From Ruminiclostridium sp. (GTDB taxonomy: Bacteria; Bacillota; Clostridia; Oscillospirales; Oscillospiraceae), in contig JAFSFC010000054.1 of assembly GCA_017435425.1 (NCBI GenBank), forward strand, positions 31,595-95,594: a DNA stretch of 64,000 nt, given 5' to 3'. Below the pieces are notes generated by a model. It saw only the letters and a program-made list of their open reading frames with translations. It did not search any database and had not been told where the DNA came from. Position 1 is the first letter of the stretch, and the number at the start of each line of letters is the position of its first letter. The translations under genes and the position numbers were made by a program. Shown piece by piece: positions 36,168 through 45,184 of the stretch.

Positions 36168-36968
36168 TCATAGTTTTTCGGTGCGCAGGGCAAAGGCGTG
36201 GTCCATGGGGCCGGAGCCCTGGCCCAGGTCCAGCATGGCGGCCAGAGCGCCGGAGATGTAGCCCTTGGCCTGGTGGACGGCCTGGGTCAGAGGGAGTCCC
36301 TTGGCCAGGTTTGCGGCGATGGCGCTGGAGAGAGTGCAGCCGGTGCCGTGGGTGTTGGGATTGTGGATGCGTTTTCCCTGGAACCAGACCAGCTCCCCGT
36401 CGGCATAGAGCAGGTCGCTGGCGTCCTGAATGCCGTGGCCGCCTTTGAGGAGAACGGCGCAGCCATAGGTGTCACCGATCTTTCTTGCGGCTGCCTCCAT
36501 ATCCTCCTTGGTTTCCACCGGGAAGCCGGAGAGGACCCGGGCCTCCGGGAGATTGGGGGTTACCAGGTCGGCCAGGGGGAACAGCTCGGCTGTGAGGGCC
36601 TGCAGGGCATCGCTTTTCATAAGAGCGGAGCCGCTGGTGGACACCATGACTGGATCCACCACAACGTTTCTGGCGCGGTAGTGATCCAGCCTCTGGGCGA
36701 TCACCCGGATGAGCTGGCTGGAAGAGACCATGCCGATCTTTACCGCATCAGGGTAGATGTCCTCAAAGACGGCATCGATCTGCTGCTGTAAAAAATCGGG
36801 GGTGGACTCCTGGATGGCCCGGACGCCGGTGGTGTTCTGGGCGGTCAGAGCCGTGACGGCGCTCATGGCGTAGACTCCGTTTAGGGTCATGGTTTTCAGA
36901 TCTGCCTGAATTCCGGCGCCTCCGCTGCAGTCGCTGCCTGCAATGGTCAATGCTGTTTTCAGCTTCAT
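36168..36968 (-). CDS. thiD: Hydroxymethylpyrimidine/phosphomethylpyrimidine kinase
   Basis: A 266-residue ribokinase-fold kinase. [19 protein letters not shown] is at residues 8-26, [10 protein letters not shown] near 105, and [18 protein letters not shown] near 210 gives the anion hole. It phosphorylates HMP-P to HMP-PP for ThiE. 23 bases upstream of thiC in the operon. Confidence 0.96.
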   Translation of the reverse strand: MKLKTALTIAGSDCSGGAGIQADLKTMTLNGVYAMSAVTALTAQNTTGVRAIQESTPDFLQQQIDAVFEDIYPDAVKIGMVSSSQLIRVIAQRLDHYRARNVVVDPVMVSTSGSALMKSDALQALTAELFPLADLVTPNLPEARVLSGFPVETKEDMEAAARKIGDTYGCAVLLKGGHGIQDASDLLYADGELVWFQGKRIHNPNTHGTGCTLSSAIAANLAKGLPLTQAVHQAKGYISGALAAMLDLGQGSGPMDHAFALRTEKL

Positions 36969-37007
36969 TGCTTTCTTCTCCTTTCTGGTGTCAGCATCGT
37001 TTTATAG

Positions 37008-37040
37008 AGCGGCATAAGGTGGTGCCCCCAATATGCCGCT
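37008..37040 (-). other. Hairpin between thiE and thiD
   Basis: AGCGGCATA/TATGCCGCT, 9-bp perfect stem with a 15-base loop and no U run. Probably an mRNA processing or stability element rather than a terminator. Confidence 0.5.
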
Positions 37041-37046
37041 GAGGGA

Positions 37047-37682
37047 TTATAAAATTTTGAGCTCTCTGGCCCGTTCCTTCAGTTCCTGGGCGGCCAGGGT
37101 GGGGTCGTCTGCCTTCATGATGGCGGAAACCACACAGATGCCGGCAATGGGGATCCCTGCCAACACGTGAATGTTGTCCTTATTGAGACCGCCGATGGCA
37201 TTGACGGGGATGGGCACGGCGGCGCAGATCTCCCGGAGGGTATCGGTGGAAGTCAGGACGGTTCGCACCTTGGTGGTGGTGGGATAGATGGCTCCCACCC
37301 CCAGGTAGTCCGCTCCCTGTTCCCAGGCCTCCTTTGCCCAGGGGACAGTCTTGGCGGTGGCCCCGATGATTTTGTGGGGGCCCATAAGCTTTCGGGCAAC
37401 GGCAACGGGCAGGTCGCTGGTTCCCACGTGGACCCCTTCGGCATCTACGGCCAGAGCCACGTCTACCCGGTCGTCAATGATGAGGGGGACCTGGTACCGC
37501 TGGGTGAGCTGGTGGACCTTTTCCGCAAGCTCCATATATTCCCGGGTGGACCGTTCCTTTTCCCGCAGCTGCAGGAGGGTCACACCTCCTTCCAGGGCCT
37601 GCTCGACCCGGCGGAGGAAGACCTCCTCGGTGAGATTTGTGCTGTCGGTAATAAAATATAAACTGGGATCAAAGGGTTTCAT
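37047..37682 (-). CDS. thiE: Thiamine-phosphate synthase
   Basis: A 211-residue TIM-barrel joining HMP-PP and thiazole phosphate. Signatures: LQLREKE (near 42), IIDDRVDVALAVDAEGVHVG (near 72-91), YLGVGAIYPTTTK (near 132) and NAIGGLNKDN (near 170). Start ATG 37682 is seven bases after the thiH stop with GAGG before it. Confidence 0.95.
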   Translation of the reverse strand: MKPFDPSLYFITDSTNLTEEVFLRRVEQALEGGVTLLQLREKERSTREYMELAEKVHQLTQRYQVPLIIDDRVDVALAVDAEGVHVGTSDLPVAVARKLMGPHKIIGATAKTVPWAKEAWEQGADYLGVGAIYPTTTKVRTVLTSTDTLREICAAVPIPVNAIGGLNKDNIHVLAGIPIAGICVVSAIMKADDPTLAAQELKERARELKIL

Positions 37683-37689
37683 GGCATCC

Positions 37690-38943
37690 TCACACATACA
37701 CGTAGTCATTCAGGACCGGCTGGAGACCCTCTCCGGACATATCCCGGTACATGGTGTCCAGGCTGCGGTCGTCGTCGATCTCAAACTGCTCGTCTCCCTT
37801 GGCGGCATCATCTTCCTTCCCTGTGTACTTGCTCTCGTGGTCACCGATGCCGGTGGAGACCCCGGCGGAGACCTTGGTGGCGGCGATCTTCACGATGCCG
37901 TTGCGGAAGGATGCGCTCTCCCGGGAGGAGACGGTGATGCCCACGAAGGGCAGGAAGATGCGGTAGGCGCAGATCACCTGACAGAGCTGGGTCTCCCCCA
38001 CATCCAGGGGGTTGATCTTGTCGTTGTTGATGATGGGGCGCAGTCTGGGGCAGGAGAGGGACATCTCCGCATGGGGATATTTCCGCTGGAGGTAGTATAC
38101 GTGCAGGGCGCTGGCCAGGGCATCCTTCCGGAAGTCGGAGAGGCCCAGCAGGGCAGAAAAGGCGACCCCTCGCATCCCGCCCCGCAGGGCCCGCTCCTGG
38201 GCGTCGAACCGGTAAGGCCACACCCGCTTGTGGCCCTGGAGGTGGAGGGACTCGTATCTGTCCCTGTCGTAGGTCTCCTGGAAGACCGTCACATAGTCCG
38301 CCCCGCACTGATGGAGATACTGGTACTCATCGGTGTTTACGGGGTAGATCTCCAAGCCCACCAGACGGAAATACTTTCGGGCCAGCTTGCAGGCCTCTCC
38401 AATGTACTGCACATCGCTTTGGGCCCGGCTCTCGCCGGTGAGAAGGAGGATCTCCTCCATACCGGAGTCGGCAATGATCTGCATCTCATGCTCGATCTGC
38501 TCCAGGTCCAGCTTCATGCGTCTGATGTGGTTGTAGCAGTTGAACCCGCAGTACACGCAGTAGTTTTCACAGTAGTTGGCGATGTACAAGGGGGTGAACA
38601 GGTATACCGTGTTGCCGAAGTGCTTGCTGGTCTCCATCCGGGCCCTCTGGGCCATTTCCTCCAGGAAGGGCTCTGCCGCAGGGGAAAGGAGGGCTTTGAA
38701 GTCCTCTATGCTGCAGGTGTCGTGGTCCAGAGCGGTGCGGACATCCTGGGCAGTATAGGCGGAGGGATCGTAGTCCTCCATCTGGGACAGGACCTGGCGG
38801 CAGACGTCGGATTCGATCACTTCCATTCCCGGCAGGTATTCCATGTGGCTTTTCCGGCTGGAGGGGTCGGTCTCCAGCAGATGCTTCTTTTCCAGAGCAG
38901 CCGGAGACAGATGCTCGGAATCGACAAAGAATTGATTCTCCAT
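37690..38943 (-). CDS. thiH: 2-iminoacetate synthase (radical SAM)
   Basis: A 417-residue tyrosine lyase supplying dehydroglycine for the thiazole ring. The cluster motif CENYCVYC (Cx3Cx2C) is near residue 127. LTGESRAQSDVQYI and SCPRLRPI are family blocks. Use of ThiH rather than oxygen-dependent ThiO fits an anaerobe. 10 bases downstream of thiG. Confidence 0.95.
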   Translation of the reverse strand: MENQFFVDSEHLSPAALEKKHLLETDPSSRKSHMEYLPGMEVIESDVCRQVLSQMEDYDPSAYTAQDVRTALDHDTCSIEDFKALLSPAAEPFLEEMAQRARMETSKHFGNTVYLFTPLYIANYCENYCVYCGFNCYNHIRRMKLDLEQIEHEMQIIADSGMEEILLLTGESRAQSDVQYIGEACKLARKYFRLVGLEIYPVNTDEYQYLHQCGADYVTVFQETYDRDRYESLHLQGHKRVWPYRFDAQERALRGGMRGVAFSALLGLSDFRKDALASALHVYYLQRKYPHAEMSLSCPRLRPIINNDKINPLDVGETQLCQVICAYRIFLPFVGITVSSRESASFRNGIVKIAATKVSAGVSTGIGDHESKYTGKEDDAAKGDEQFEIDDDRSLDTMYRDMSGEGLQPVLNDYVYV

Positions 38944-38953
38944 ACCGTTCTCC

Positions 38954-39727
38954 TTAGTCCCGGAGGAAGCCGGTCAGGGGGTCGGAGGCGGAAGCCCCCC
39001 GGGTCAGCACCCGGCCCAGGCCGGACAGGTATGCCTTACGGCCGGCTTCGATGGCCTGACGGAAAGCGGCTGCCATGAGGGGGAGGTCTCCGGCGGTGGC
39101 CAGGGCGGTGTTGGCCATGATGGCGGCGGCGCCCATCTCCATGGCCTCGCAGGCCTGGGAGGGTCTGCCGATGCCGGCGTCCACGATGATGGGCAGGTCG
39201 ATCTCGTCAATGAGGATCTGGATGAACTCCCGGGTGGCAAGGCCCTTGTTGGAGCCGATGGGGGAGGCCAGGGGCATGATGGTGGCGGCGCCGGCATTGA
39301 CCATGTCCCGGGCGGCATTCAGATCGGGATACATATAGGGCATGACCACAAAGCCCTCCTTGGCCAGGATCTCGGTGGCCTTGATGGTCTCCTGGTTGTC
39401 GGGGAGGAGATACTTGGTGTCCCGCATGATCTCCACCTTGATAAAGTTGCCGCAGCCCAGCTCTCTGGCCAGGCGGGCAATGCGGACGGCCTCCTGGGCG
39501 TTTCTGGCGCCGGAGGTGTTGGGCAGCAGGGTGACCCCTTCCGGGATGTGGTCCAGGATGCTCTCCTGGTCCTTGGTGTTGGCCCGGCGGACTGCCAGGG
39601 TGATGATCTCGGCACCGGCATCCCGGATGGCGGCCTCGATGAGCTTCATGGAGTACTTGCCGGAGCCGAGAATGAACCGGGACTGGAACTCGTGTCCGCC
39701 GATGATCAGCTTGTCATTGTTTTTCAT
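38954..39727 (-). CDS. thiG: Thiazole synthase
   Basis: A 257-residue ThiG. FILGSGKY and the RRAN segment lie in the N-terminal third, IKVEIMRD holds the Schiff-base lysine near residue 97, and [13 protein letters not shown] (near 175) and [10 protein letters not shown] (near 205) follow. Forms the thiazole ring from DXP, iminoacetate and ThiS thiocarboxylate. Confidence 0.96.
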   Translation of the reverse strand: MKNNDKLIIGGHEFQSRFILGSGKYSMKLIEAAIRDAGAEIITLAVRRANTKDQESILDHIPEGVTLLPNTSGARNAQEAVRIARLARELGCGNFIKVEIMRDTKYLLPDNQETIKATEILAKEGFVVMPYMYPDLNAARDMVNAGAATIMPLASPIGSNKGLATREFIQILIDEIDLPIIVDAGIGRPSQACEAMEMGAAAIMANTALATAGDLPLMAAAFRQAIEAGRKAYLSGLGRVLTRGASASDPLTGFLRD

Positions 39728-39744
39728 GGTTGGATCCTTCTTTC

Positions 39745-40380
39745 TTATACGTCAAATTCGCCTGCCAGAATGCGCAGGACGGTGTGGGCCTGATGGGCGG
39801 CGCAGACCATGACCCGGGGGGCCACCAGACCGATGGTGTTGGCTGTGTCGCTGGTCCCATCGCCGCAGAGGTAAAACCGCTTCGTGATCTTTCTGGTTCG
39901 GATGGTGTTGGGGGTTCCCATGCCGGCCATGCCGGAGGCTGCCACCAGATAGACCGAGGGAAACTGCTCCAGCACGCCGTTCACCAGCATGGCTTTTGCC
40001 TCCGGGTCATCAAAGGCCTCGCAGACCACATCCACACCATCCAACAGGGCAGAGAGGTTGTCCTCAGTGATCCGCTCGGTGACGAGTTCAATGCTGAGGT
40101 AGGGGGCCATCTCCCGAAGATTCTCGGCCAGGGCCTCTGTTTTGTATTGGCCGATCTGATGGGCCTTGTACTGCTGCCGGTGGAGATTGGTGATGTCCAC
40201 CCGATCGAAGTCCAGGAGGCGCAGTCTGCCGATCCCTGCCCTGGCCAGGGCGATCGCAATGTTGGACCCCAACCCGCCCAGGCCGCAGATGGCGGCGGAT
40301 GCGGCGGAAAACCTCTCCTGCAGGTCCGGGCCATGCCGTTGGATGAGGGCCTCCTGCCATTCCTTTTGTGAGGGGATCAC
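39745..40380 (-). CDS. thiF: ThiS adenylyltransferase ThiF
   Basis: A 211-residue E1-like enzyme that adenylates the ThiS C-terminus. ATP-binding GLGGLGSN is at about residues 33-40, with [15 protein letters not shown] near 55. It starts at GTG 40380 immediately after the thiS stop. It is shorter than E. coli ThiF and the paired zinc CxxC motifs are not evident, as in other Clostridial forms. Confidence 0.9.
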   Translation of the reverse strand: MIPSQKEWQEALIQRHGPDLQERFSAASAAICGLGGLGSNIAIALARAGIGRLRLLDFDRVDITNLHRQQYKAHQIGQYKTEALAENLREMAPYLSIELVTERITEDNLSALLDGVDVVCEAFDDPEAKAMLVNGVLEQFPSVYLVAASGMAGMGTPNTIRTRKITKRFYLCGDGTSDTANTIGLVAPRVMVCAAHQAHTVLRILAGEFDV

Positions 40381-40575
40381 TCAACCACCCCCCACAAAGC
40401 TGACGATTTCCAATGTATCGCCGTCTTCCAGGACCGTGTCCCCGTACTGGGACTTAAACACGATGTCCTGGTTCCGTTCCACAGCGATCCGCTTGGGGTC
40501 GTACTCTGTGGCGGCCAGGAATTCCAAGATGGTTTTCCCTGCGATGTCTCGTTCTGTTCCGTTTACTTTGACCAT
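40381..40575 (-). CDS. thiS: Sulfur carrier protein ThiS
   Basis: A 64-residue ubiquitin-like sulfur carrier ending in the required Gly-Gly (SFVGGG). Start ATG 40575 follows GGGAGGT. First gene of the operon and directly downstream of the second TPP riboswitch. Confidence 0.93.
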   Translation of the reverse strand: MVKVNGTERDIAGKTILEFLAATEYDPKRIAVERNQDIVFKSQYGDTVLEDGDTLEIVSFVGGG

Positions 40576-40595
40576 GTATACACCTCCCAAAGCAT

Positions 40596-40633
40596 AAAAA
40601 ATACGGGGATCCCCTGATCTGGAGACTCCCCGT
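40596..40633 (-). terminator. Attenuator of the thiS-proximal TPP riboswitch
   Basis: ACGGGGA...TCCCCGT stem (40603-40609 with 40627-40633) followed on the minus strand by ATTTTTT. It lies between aptamer 2 and thiS. Confidence 0.7.
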
Positions 40634-40638
40634 CAAAC

Positions 40639-40725
40639 GGTTCCCTACGGCGGCATTATCCACATCAGGTTATAAGGGTCGAAGGTGAAACCTTCCTCTC
40701 AGCCTGTTGCACAAGCTCCCCGCGT
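40639..40725 (-). ncRNA. TPP riboswitch 2 (thiS-proximal)
   Basis: On the minus strand: GGGGAGCUUG, GGCUGAGAGGA, CGACCCUU, ACCUGAUGUGGAUAAUGCCG and GUAGGGAA in the order and spacing of the THI element. It should reduce thi transcription when thiamin pyrophosphate is plentiful. Confidence 0.95.
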
Positions 40726-40735
40726 ATGCGATTGT

Positions 40736-40772
40736 AAATAAAAACAGGAGACACCCTTTGGATGCCTCCTGT
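40736..40772 (-). terminator. Attenuator of the upstream TPP riboswitch
   Basis: ACAGGAGGCAUCC-aaa-GGGUGUCUCCUGU followed by UUUUAUUU on the minus strand. It sits between the two aptamers. Confidence 0.85.
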
Positions 40773-40787
40773 AAAAAATCCATGTGA

Positions 40788-40872
40788 CTTCCTACGGCGG
40801 CATTATCCGCATCAGGTGTAAGGGTCGAAGTTTGATTACTTCCTCTCAGCCTGCAAAACAAGCTCCCCTGTA
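40788..40872 (-). ncRNA. TPP riboswitch 1 (upstream)
   Basis: Second full THI element on the minus strand: GGGGAGCUUG, GGCUGAGAGGA, CGACCCUU, ACCUGAUGCGGAUAAUGCCG and GUAGGAA. About 70 bases separate it from aptamer 2, with a terminator between. Confidence 0.95.
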
Positions 40873-40885
40873 TTTACTTGAGATG

Positions 40886-40914
40886 AGTGTACACCTATCT
40901 GGTTCGGTAGTCAA
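40886..40914 (-). promoter_or_regulatory. Promoter of the thiamin operon
   Basis: On the minus strand, TTGACT (40914-40909), 17-base spacer, TACACT (40891-40886). Confidence 0.65.
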
Positions 40915-40921
40915 GTGTTTT

Positions 40922-41602
40922 TTAAAGTTTGGTGGGCACCGGCTTGGTGATGACCACGGTACCGGGTTCCACCTGGCATTCCATGGCCAGGACCTGGACC
41001 CCTGCCGCCTGGACCTCCCGCAGGGCCTGACCAAAGGCGGGGTGGGTCACGTCGTTGGGGGAGAAGGCGGAGATATCCGCCATCTGGATGACGAAGCAGA
41101 CGGCGGCCTCATAGCCCTCAGACAGGCAGTCTGCCAGCCCCCGCAGGTGCTTGATGCCCCGCTCGGTGGGGGCGTCCGGGAAGTAGGCGTGGCCGTCCGT
41201 TTCCAGGGTGACCCCCTTCACCTCCACGAAGCCCTTGCGGTTCCCTGCCTCCCAGTAGAAGTCGAACCGGGAATCCCCGTGCTTCTGCTCGCCTTTTAAT
41301 ACCGTCAGGCCCGGGACAAAGTGCCCCGCCAGGGCCCATTCTTTGAAGAGGTGGTTGGGGGCCTGGGAGTCCATGTTCACCGCCCGGTCCCCCTTCCAGA
41401 CCCCGATGAGGTCGTAGGCCGTCTTGCGGTTGGGGTTGTCGCTTTTGGTGAGCCAGACGGTTGCGCCGGGGATGAGCAGCTCCCTGCACCGGCCGGTGTT
41501 CTTCACGTGGACGGTGACCGGCTGGCCCTCTAGTTCAACCTCTGCCACGAAGCGGTTGGGCCGGGCGAGGAATTTGGCAAAGGTAATGTTGGGATAGGTC
41601 AA
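40922..41602 (-). CDS. sfsA: SfsA-family protein (sugar fermentation stimulation homologue)
   Basis: A 226-residue SfsA protein. The N-terminus FAKFLARPNRFVAEVEL is an OB-like nucleic-acid-binding part; HVKNTGRCRELL, DFYWE and FVEVKGVTLE (nuclease-like E-x-K) follow. Function unsettled; DNA binding is reported in E. coli. Start TTG 41602 has AAGGAGGG seven bases before. Confidence 0.9.
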   Translation of the reverse strand: MTYPNITFAKFLARPNRFVAEVELEGQPVTVHVKNTGRCRELLIPGATVWLTKSDNPNRKTAYDLIGVWKGDRAVNMDSQAPNHLFKEWALAGHFVPGLTVLKGEQKHGDSRFDFYWEAGNRKGFVEVKGVTLETDGHAYFPDAPTERGIKHLRGLADCLSEGYEAAVCFVIQMADISAFSPNDVTHPAFGQALREVQAAGVQVLAMECQVEPGTVVITKPVPTKL

Positions 41603-41649
41603 AGAATCTCCCTCCTTGGGGAAAATGGGTGGAAAAATGTCGGATGGCA

Positions 41650-41680
41650 TGATACACTAAACTTAGTTTAATGGTAAGAA
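41650..41680. promoter_or_regulatory. sfsA promoter with embedded near-palindrome
   Basis: On the minus strand TTACCA-N17-TATCAT reads toward sfsA. The spacer contains TAAACTTAGTTTA (41658-41670), a 13-bp palindrome apart from its centre, which may be an operator shared with glpK. Confidence 0.4.
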
Positions 41681-41711
41681 CCCCATTCGTCAACAAAGGA
41701 GGGGCAAGACG

Positions 41712-43205
41712 ATGAAGAATTATCTGCTGGCTCTGGACCAGGGCACCACCAGCTCCCGGGCCATTCTGTTTACCGCAGGGGGAGAGGTGGTCTCCACGGC
41801 CCAGTACCCCTTTACCCAGCACTACCCCCAGCCCGGCTGGGTGGAGCACGACCCCATGGAGATCCTGAACACCCAGCTGAAGGCCGCCGCTGACTGTGTG
41901 GCCCAGAGCGGGGTGGCGGTGAAGGACATCGCTGCCGTTGGCCTGGCCAACCAGCGTGAGACCGCCGTGGTTTGGGAGAGAAAGACCGGTAAGCCGGTCT
42001 CCAATGCCATCGTCTGGCAGTGCCGCCGGACGGCTGACTTCTGCTCCTGGCTCCAGGTGGCGGGCCACACAGATGCCATCCGGGCCAAGACCGGCCTGGT
42101 GGCCGACGCCTACTTCTCCGGCACCAAGTACCGCTGGATCCTCAAGAACATTCCCGGCGTGCGGGAAAAGGCCTTGCGGGGAGAACTCCTCTGCGGCACC
42201 GTGGACAGCTGGCTCCTGTGGAACCTCACCGGGGGAAAGATCCACGCCTCGGACTACTCCAACTGCTGCCGCACCATGCTCTTTGACATCCACAAGCTGG
42301 CCTGGGACGAGGACCTTTGCCGCCTGATGGAGGTCCCCATGGACTGGCTGCCCCAGCCCGTGGAGAACAGCGGGGATCTGGGGGTCATTGCCCAGGGGGT
42401 CCCCTACCTGGAAGAGCTGGCAGGGCTGCCCATTCGGGGTGCCGCCGGCGACCAGCAGGCCGCCCTCTTCGGTCAGGGCTGTTTTAAGCCCGGCCAGCTG
42501 AAGAACACCTATGGTACCGGCTGTTTCACCCTGCTTAACACCGGCAAGGCGGTGACCTCCCGGAACGGTCTGCTCACCTGCGTGGGCTGGGGCCTGAAGG
42601 GGGAGACCACCTACGTTCTGGAGGGCAGTGTCTTCAATGCAGGCTCCTCCATCCAGTGGCTCCGGGATGAGCTGGGGATCATCAAGAGCGCACCGGAGAT
42701 CAACGGCCTGGCCGAGTCCGTGCCGGACAACGGCGGCGTGTACCTGGTTTCCGCCTTTACCGGTCTGGGTTCTCCCCACTGGGATATGTTTGCCCGGGGA
42801 ACCATCATAGGCATCACCCGTGGCACCACCAAGGCCCACATCTGCCGGGCCACCCTGGAGGGCATTGCCTACCAGACCGCCGACCTGATCCGGGCCATGG
42901 AAAAGGATGCCGGCCAGCCCATCAGCGGTCTGCGGGTGGACGGCGGCGCCAGCGTCAGCGACTTCATGATGCAGTACCAGGCTGATCTGCTGGGAGTTCC
43001 CGTAGAGCGGCCCCAGGTGGTGGAGACCACCGCATGGGGTGCTGCCTGCCTGGCCGGTTTGGGTGTGGGCCTGTGGGACAGCCCCGAGGCCCTGTTAAAA
43101 GACCAGAAACCGGGCAAAATATATCTGCCGGAACATGACCGGACCAAGGAGTACGCCAAGTGGCAGAAGGCCCTGGAGCGGGCCAAGGCGTGGGAGGAAC
43201 TTTGA
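41712..43205 (+). CDS. glpK: Glycerol kinase
   Basis: A 497-residue FGGY kinase phosphorylating glycerol to sn-glycerol 3-phosphate. Nucleotide and substrate motifs: LDQGTTSSRAI (residues 6-16), the NQRET and WQCRRT blocks (near 82 and 103), GDQQAALFGQ near 245, NTYGTGCF near 263 and RVDGGASVSDFMMQ near 405. Full length for the family. No glycerol facilitator or dehydrogenase nearby. Confidence 0.96.
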   Translation: MKNYLLALDQGTTSSRAILFTAGGEVVSTAQYPFTQHYPQPGWVEHDPMEILNTQLKAAADCVAQSGVAVKDIAAVGLANQRETAVVWERKTGKPVSNAIVWQCRRTADFCSWLQVAGHTDAIRAKTGLVADAYFSGTKYRWILKNIPGVREKALRGELLCGTVDSWLLWNLTGGKIHASDYSNCCRTMLFDIHKLAWDEDLCRLMEVPMDWLPQPVENSGDLGVIAQGVPYLEELAGLPIRGAAGDQQAALFGQGCFKPGQLKNTYGTGCFTLLNTGKAVTSRNGLLTCVGWGLKGETTYVLEGSVFNAGSSIQWLRDELGIIKSAPEINGLAESVPDNGGVYLVSAFTGLGSPHWDMFARGTIIGITRGTTKAHICRATLEGIAYQTADLIRAMEKDAGQPISGLRVDGGASVSDFMMQYQADLLGVPVERPQVVETTAWGAACLAGLGVGLWDSPEALLKDQKPGKIYLPEHDRTKEYAKWQKALERAKAWEEL

Positions 43206-43393
43206 CACATTTGGAAACTGCTTCGCTGGGTTTCCAAATGTGTGGGGTTGCGGCCTGCTGCGCGCACCCCTTGGGCACACTGGCAGGCCGAGAAGAGTTT
43301 TTTCCCACGCACATGTCGTGAAAAAAACGGATTTGACTTTATTTTGTCCTCTGCGGAGGCCAAAACTCTGCGAGGCTTTTATAGGAGGACAGT
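43206..43393 (+). other. Hairpin-rich spacer between glpK and pepT
   Basis: CACATTTGGAAAC...GTTTCCAAATGTG (43206-43218 with 43230-43242) is a 13-bp stem without a U run. A second GGCCTGC...GCAGGCC stem follows (43252-43290). No gene seen. Confidence 0.6.
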
Positions 43394-44602
43394 ATGACTG
43401 CAACTGAGCGATTTTTGAAATACATCACTTTCGATACCCAGTCGGATGAGGGGAGCACCACCGTTCCCACCACCCCCAAGCAGAAGGTCCTGGGGGCCTG
43501 TCTGGCCCAGGAACTGGCCGACCTAGGACTGGAGAACCCCCACATGGACGACCTGGGCTACGTCTACGGCTGGCTGCCTGCCACCACCGACAGGGAAAAG
43601 GACCCCGTGGTGGCCCTTATCGCCCATATGGACACCGCACCCCGGGTCTCCGGCGAGAATGTGAACGCCCGGATCGTCCACTACACCGGGGGCGACCTGG
43701 TGCTGAACGCCGAGAAGGGCATCGTTATGACCCAGAAGGAATTTCCTGACCTGACCGCAAACATCGGCAAGCACCTGATCGTCACCGACGGCACCACCCT
43801 CCTGGGGGCCGACGACAAGGCCGGTGTGGCCGAGATCCTCTCTGCAGTGGCCTGGCTGCAGGACCATCCCGAAGTCCCCCACGGCCGGGTGGCCGTGTGC
43901 ATCACCCCCGACGAGGAGGTGGGCCGGGGGGCCGACCATGTGGACCTGGAAAAGCTGGGGGCTGCCTACGGCTACACCGTGGACGGCGGCCCCATTGGCT
44001 TCCTGGAATACGAGAACTTCAACGCCGCCAGTGCGGATATCACCATCCACGGGGTGAACATCCATCCCGGTGCTGCGAAAAACAAGATGAAGAACGCCTG
44101 TCTGATGGCCGCCCAGTTCATTGGCATGGTGCCCGCCGCAGAGTCCCCCGCCCACACCGAGGGCTATGAGGGGTTCTACCACCTGTGCACCATGGAAGGG
44201 GACGAGAGCCTGGCCAGGCTGGAATGGATCCTCCGTGACCACGACAGCGAAAAACTGGAGGAGAAGAAGGCCCGGATGGAGGCCATCGGTGCCTATTTGA
44301 ACGGCTTGTACGGCTCGGGCACCGTGGAGGTGGAGATCCAGGATTCCTACCGGAACATGAAGGAGATGGTCCTGCCCCATCCCGAGATTTTGGACCGGGC
44401 CCGGGCGGCCTTCCGCAAGGCCGGCATTGAGCCCGTGGACGTGGCCATCCGGGGCGGCACCGACGGGGCCAAGCTCAGCTTCCTGGGCCTGCCCTGCCCC
44501 AATCTGTCCACCGGCGGCTACCATTTCCATGGGGTCTATGAGTATATTCCTCAGGAGTCTTTGGAGAAAATGACGGAGGTTCTGGTGAATCTGCTGGCCT
44601 GA
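43394..44602 (+). CDS. pepT: Peptidase T (tripeptide aminopeptidase)
   Basis: A 402-residue M20B di-zinc tripeptidase. Metal and catalytic motifs: ALIAHMDTAP (near 78), TTLLGADDKAG (bridging Asp near 140) and TPDEEVGRG (Glu pair near 175). RGGTDGAKLSF and the terminal GGYHFHG (last ligand His near 380) complete the site. Preceded by TAGGAGG. Confidence 0.96.
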   Translation: MTATERFLKYITFDTQSDEGSTTVPTTPKQKVLGACLAQELADLGLENPHMDDLGYVYGWLPATTDREKDPVVALIAHMDTAPRVSGENVNARIVHYTGGDLVLNAEKGIVMTQKEFPDLTANIGKHLIVTDGTTLLGADDKAGVAEILSAVAWLQDHPEVPHGRVAVCITPDEEVGRGADHVDLEKLGAAYGYTVDGGPIGFLEYENFNAASADITIHGVNIHPGAAKNKMKNACLMAAQFIGMVPAAESPAHTEGYEGFYHLCTMEGDESLARLEWILRDHDSEKLEEKKARMEAIGAYLNGLYGSGTVEVEIQDSYRNMKEMVLPHPEILDRARAAFRKAGIEPVDVAIRGGTDGAKLSFLGLPCPNLSTGGYHFHGVYEYIPQESLEKMTEVLVNLLA

Positions 44603-44654
44603 TTTGACGGAAAGATAAAACGAGGGATTTTTCCAAAAAACTTGAAAAAAACCG

Positions 44655-44683
44655 TTGACAAAATCGATTTCAGCGGTTATACT
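44655..44683 (+). promoter_or_regulatory. Promoter of the tRNA cluster
   Basis: TTGACA (44655-44660), 17-base spacer, TATACT (44678-44683). Confidence 0.85.
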
Positions 44684-44724
44684 AATCATCGTTCCGCCGG
44701 TCAAGGCGCCGGCGACGATGATAT

Positions 44725-44801
44725 GGCGGCATAGCTCAGTTGGCTAGAGCATTCGGTTCATACCCGGAGTGTCACTGGTTCGAATCCAGTTGCCGCTACC
44801 A
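44725..44801 (+). tRNA. tRNA-Met (CAU anticodon), elongator type
   Basis: A 77-base cloverleaf with anticodon stem TCGG/CCGG, loop TTCATAC (anticodon CAT) and T loop TTCGAAT. Acceptor GGCGGCA/TGCCGCT with A73 and encoded CCA. The G1-U72 pair and lack of the initiator GGG/CCC anticodon stem fit the elongator. Confidence 0.93.
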
Positions 44802-44824
44802 TCTCTCCTTTTGGAGAGATATCT

Positions 44825-44899
44825 GGCCCGTTGGTCAAGTGGTTAAGACACCGCCCTTTCACGGCGGTAACATGGGTTCGAGTCCCGTACGGGTCACCA
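44825..44899 (+). tRNA. tRNA-Glu (UUC anticodon)
   Basis: A 75-base cloverleaf with loop CTTTCAC, anticodon TTC, stem CCGCC/GGCGG and encoded CCA. Second of three tandem tRNAs. Confidence 0.94.
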
Positions 44900-44902
44900 C
44901 AT

Positions 44903-44978
44903 GGAGGCATAGCTCAGCTGGTAGAGCGCTCGCCTCACACGCGAGAGGTCACAGATTCGAGTTCTGTTGTCTCCACCA
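44903..44978 (+). tRNA. tRNA-Val (CAC anticodon)
   Basis: A 76-base cloverleaf with stem CTCGC/GCGAG, loop CTCACAC (anticodon CAC), T loop TTCGAGT and encoded CCA. Only three bases after tRNA-Glu. Confidence 0.94.
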
Positions 44979-44982
44979 TTGA

Positions 44983-45018
44983 ACACCTGAGATCGTGAGA
45001 TTTCGGGTGTTTTTTGTT
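44983..45018 (+). terminator. Terminator of the tRNA cluster
   Basis: AACACCTGAGATC-gtga-GATTTCGGGTGTT followed by TTTTG; a few mismatches in the stem. Confidence 0.8.
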
Positions 45019-45100
45019 TGTTCAGAAATGGAAGATTTATTCGTTTTTGAAAGCCACAAATTTACTTCGTTCAAAATACAGAATTTATGCGGGAAAGCTC

Positions 45101-45129
45101 TTGCAAATATGCAGGATTGAAAGTATAAT
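45101..45129 (+). promoter_or_regulatory. Promoter of the aminotransferase gene
   Basis: TTGCAA (45101-45106), 17-base spacer, perfect TATAAT (45124-45129). Confidence 0.8.
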
Positions 45130-45184
45130 AATTCGTCAAGAGAGACTTCATTTGGAGAGATAATAAATAAGGGAGGCTTGTCTT

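Noticed and set aside
40639..40872. Two 80-base direct repeats read as a mobile repeat
   Set aside because: Both copies are TPP aptamers with separate terminators; similarity is functional rather than evidence of a mobile element.
43206..43242. Terminator after glpK
   Set aside because: The stem is strong but there is no U run on the plus strand, so it is listed only as a hairpin.
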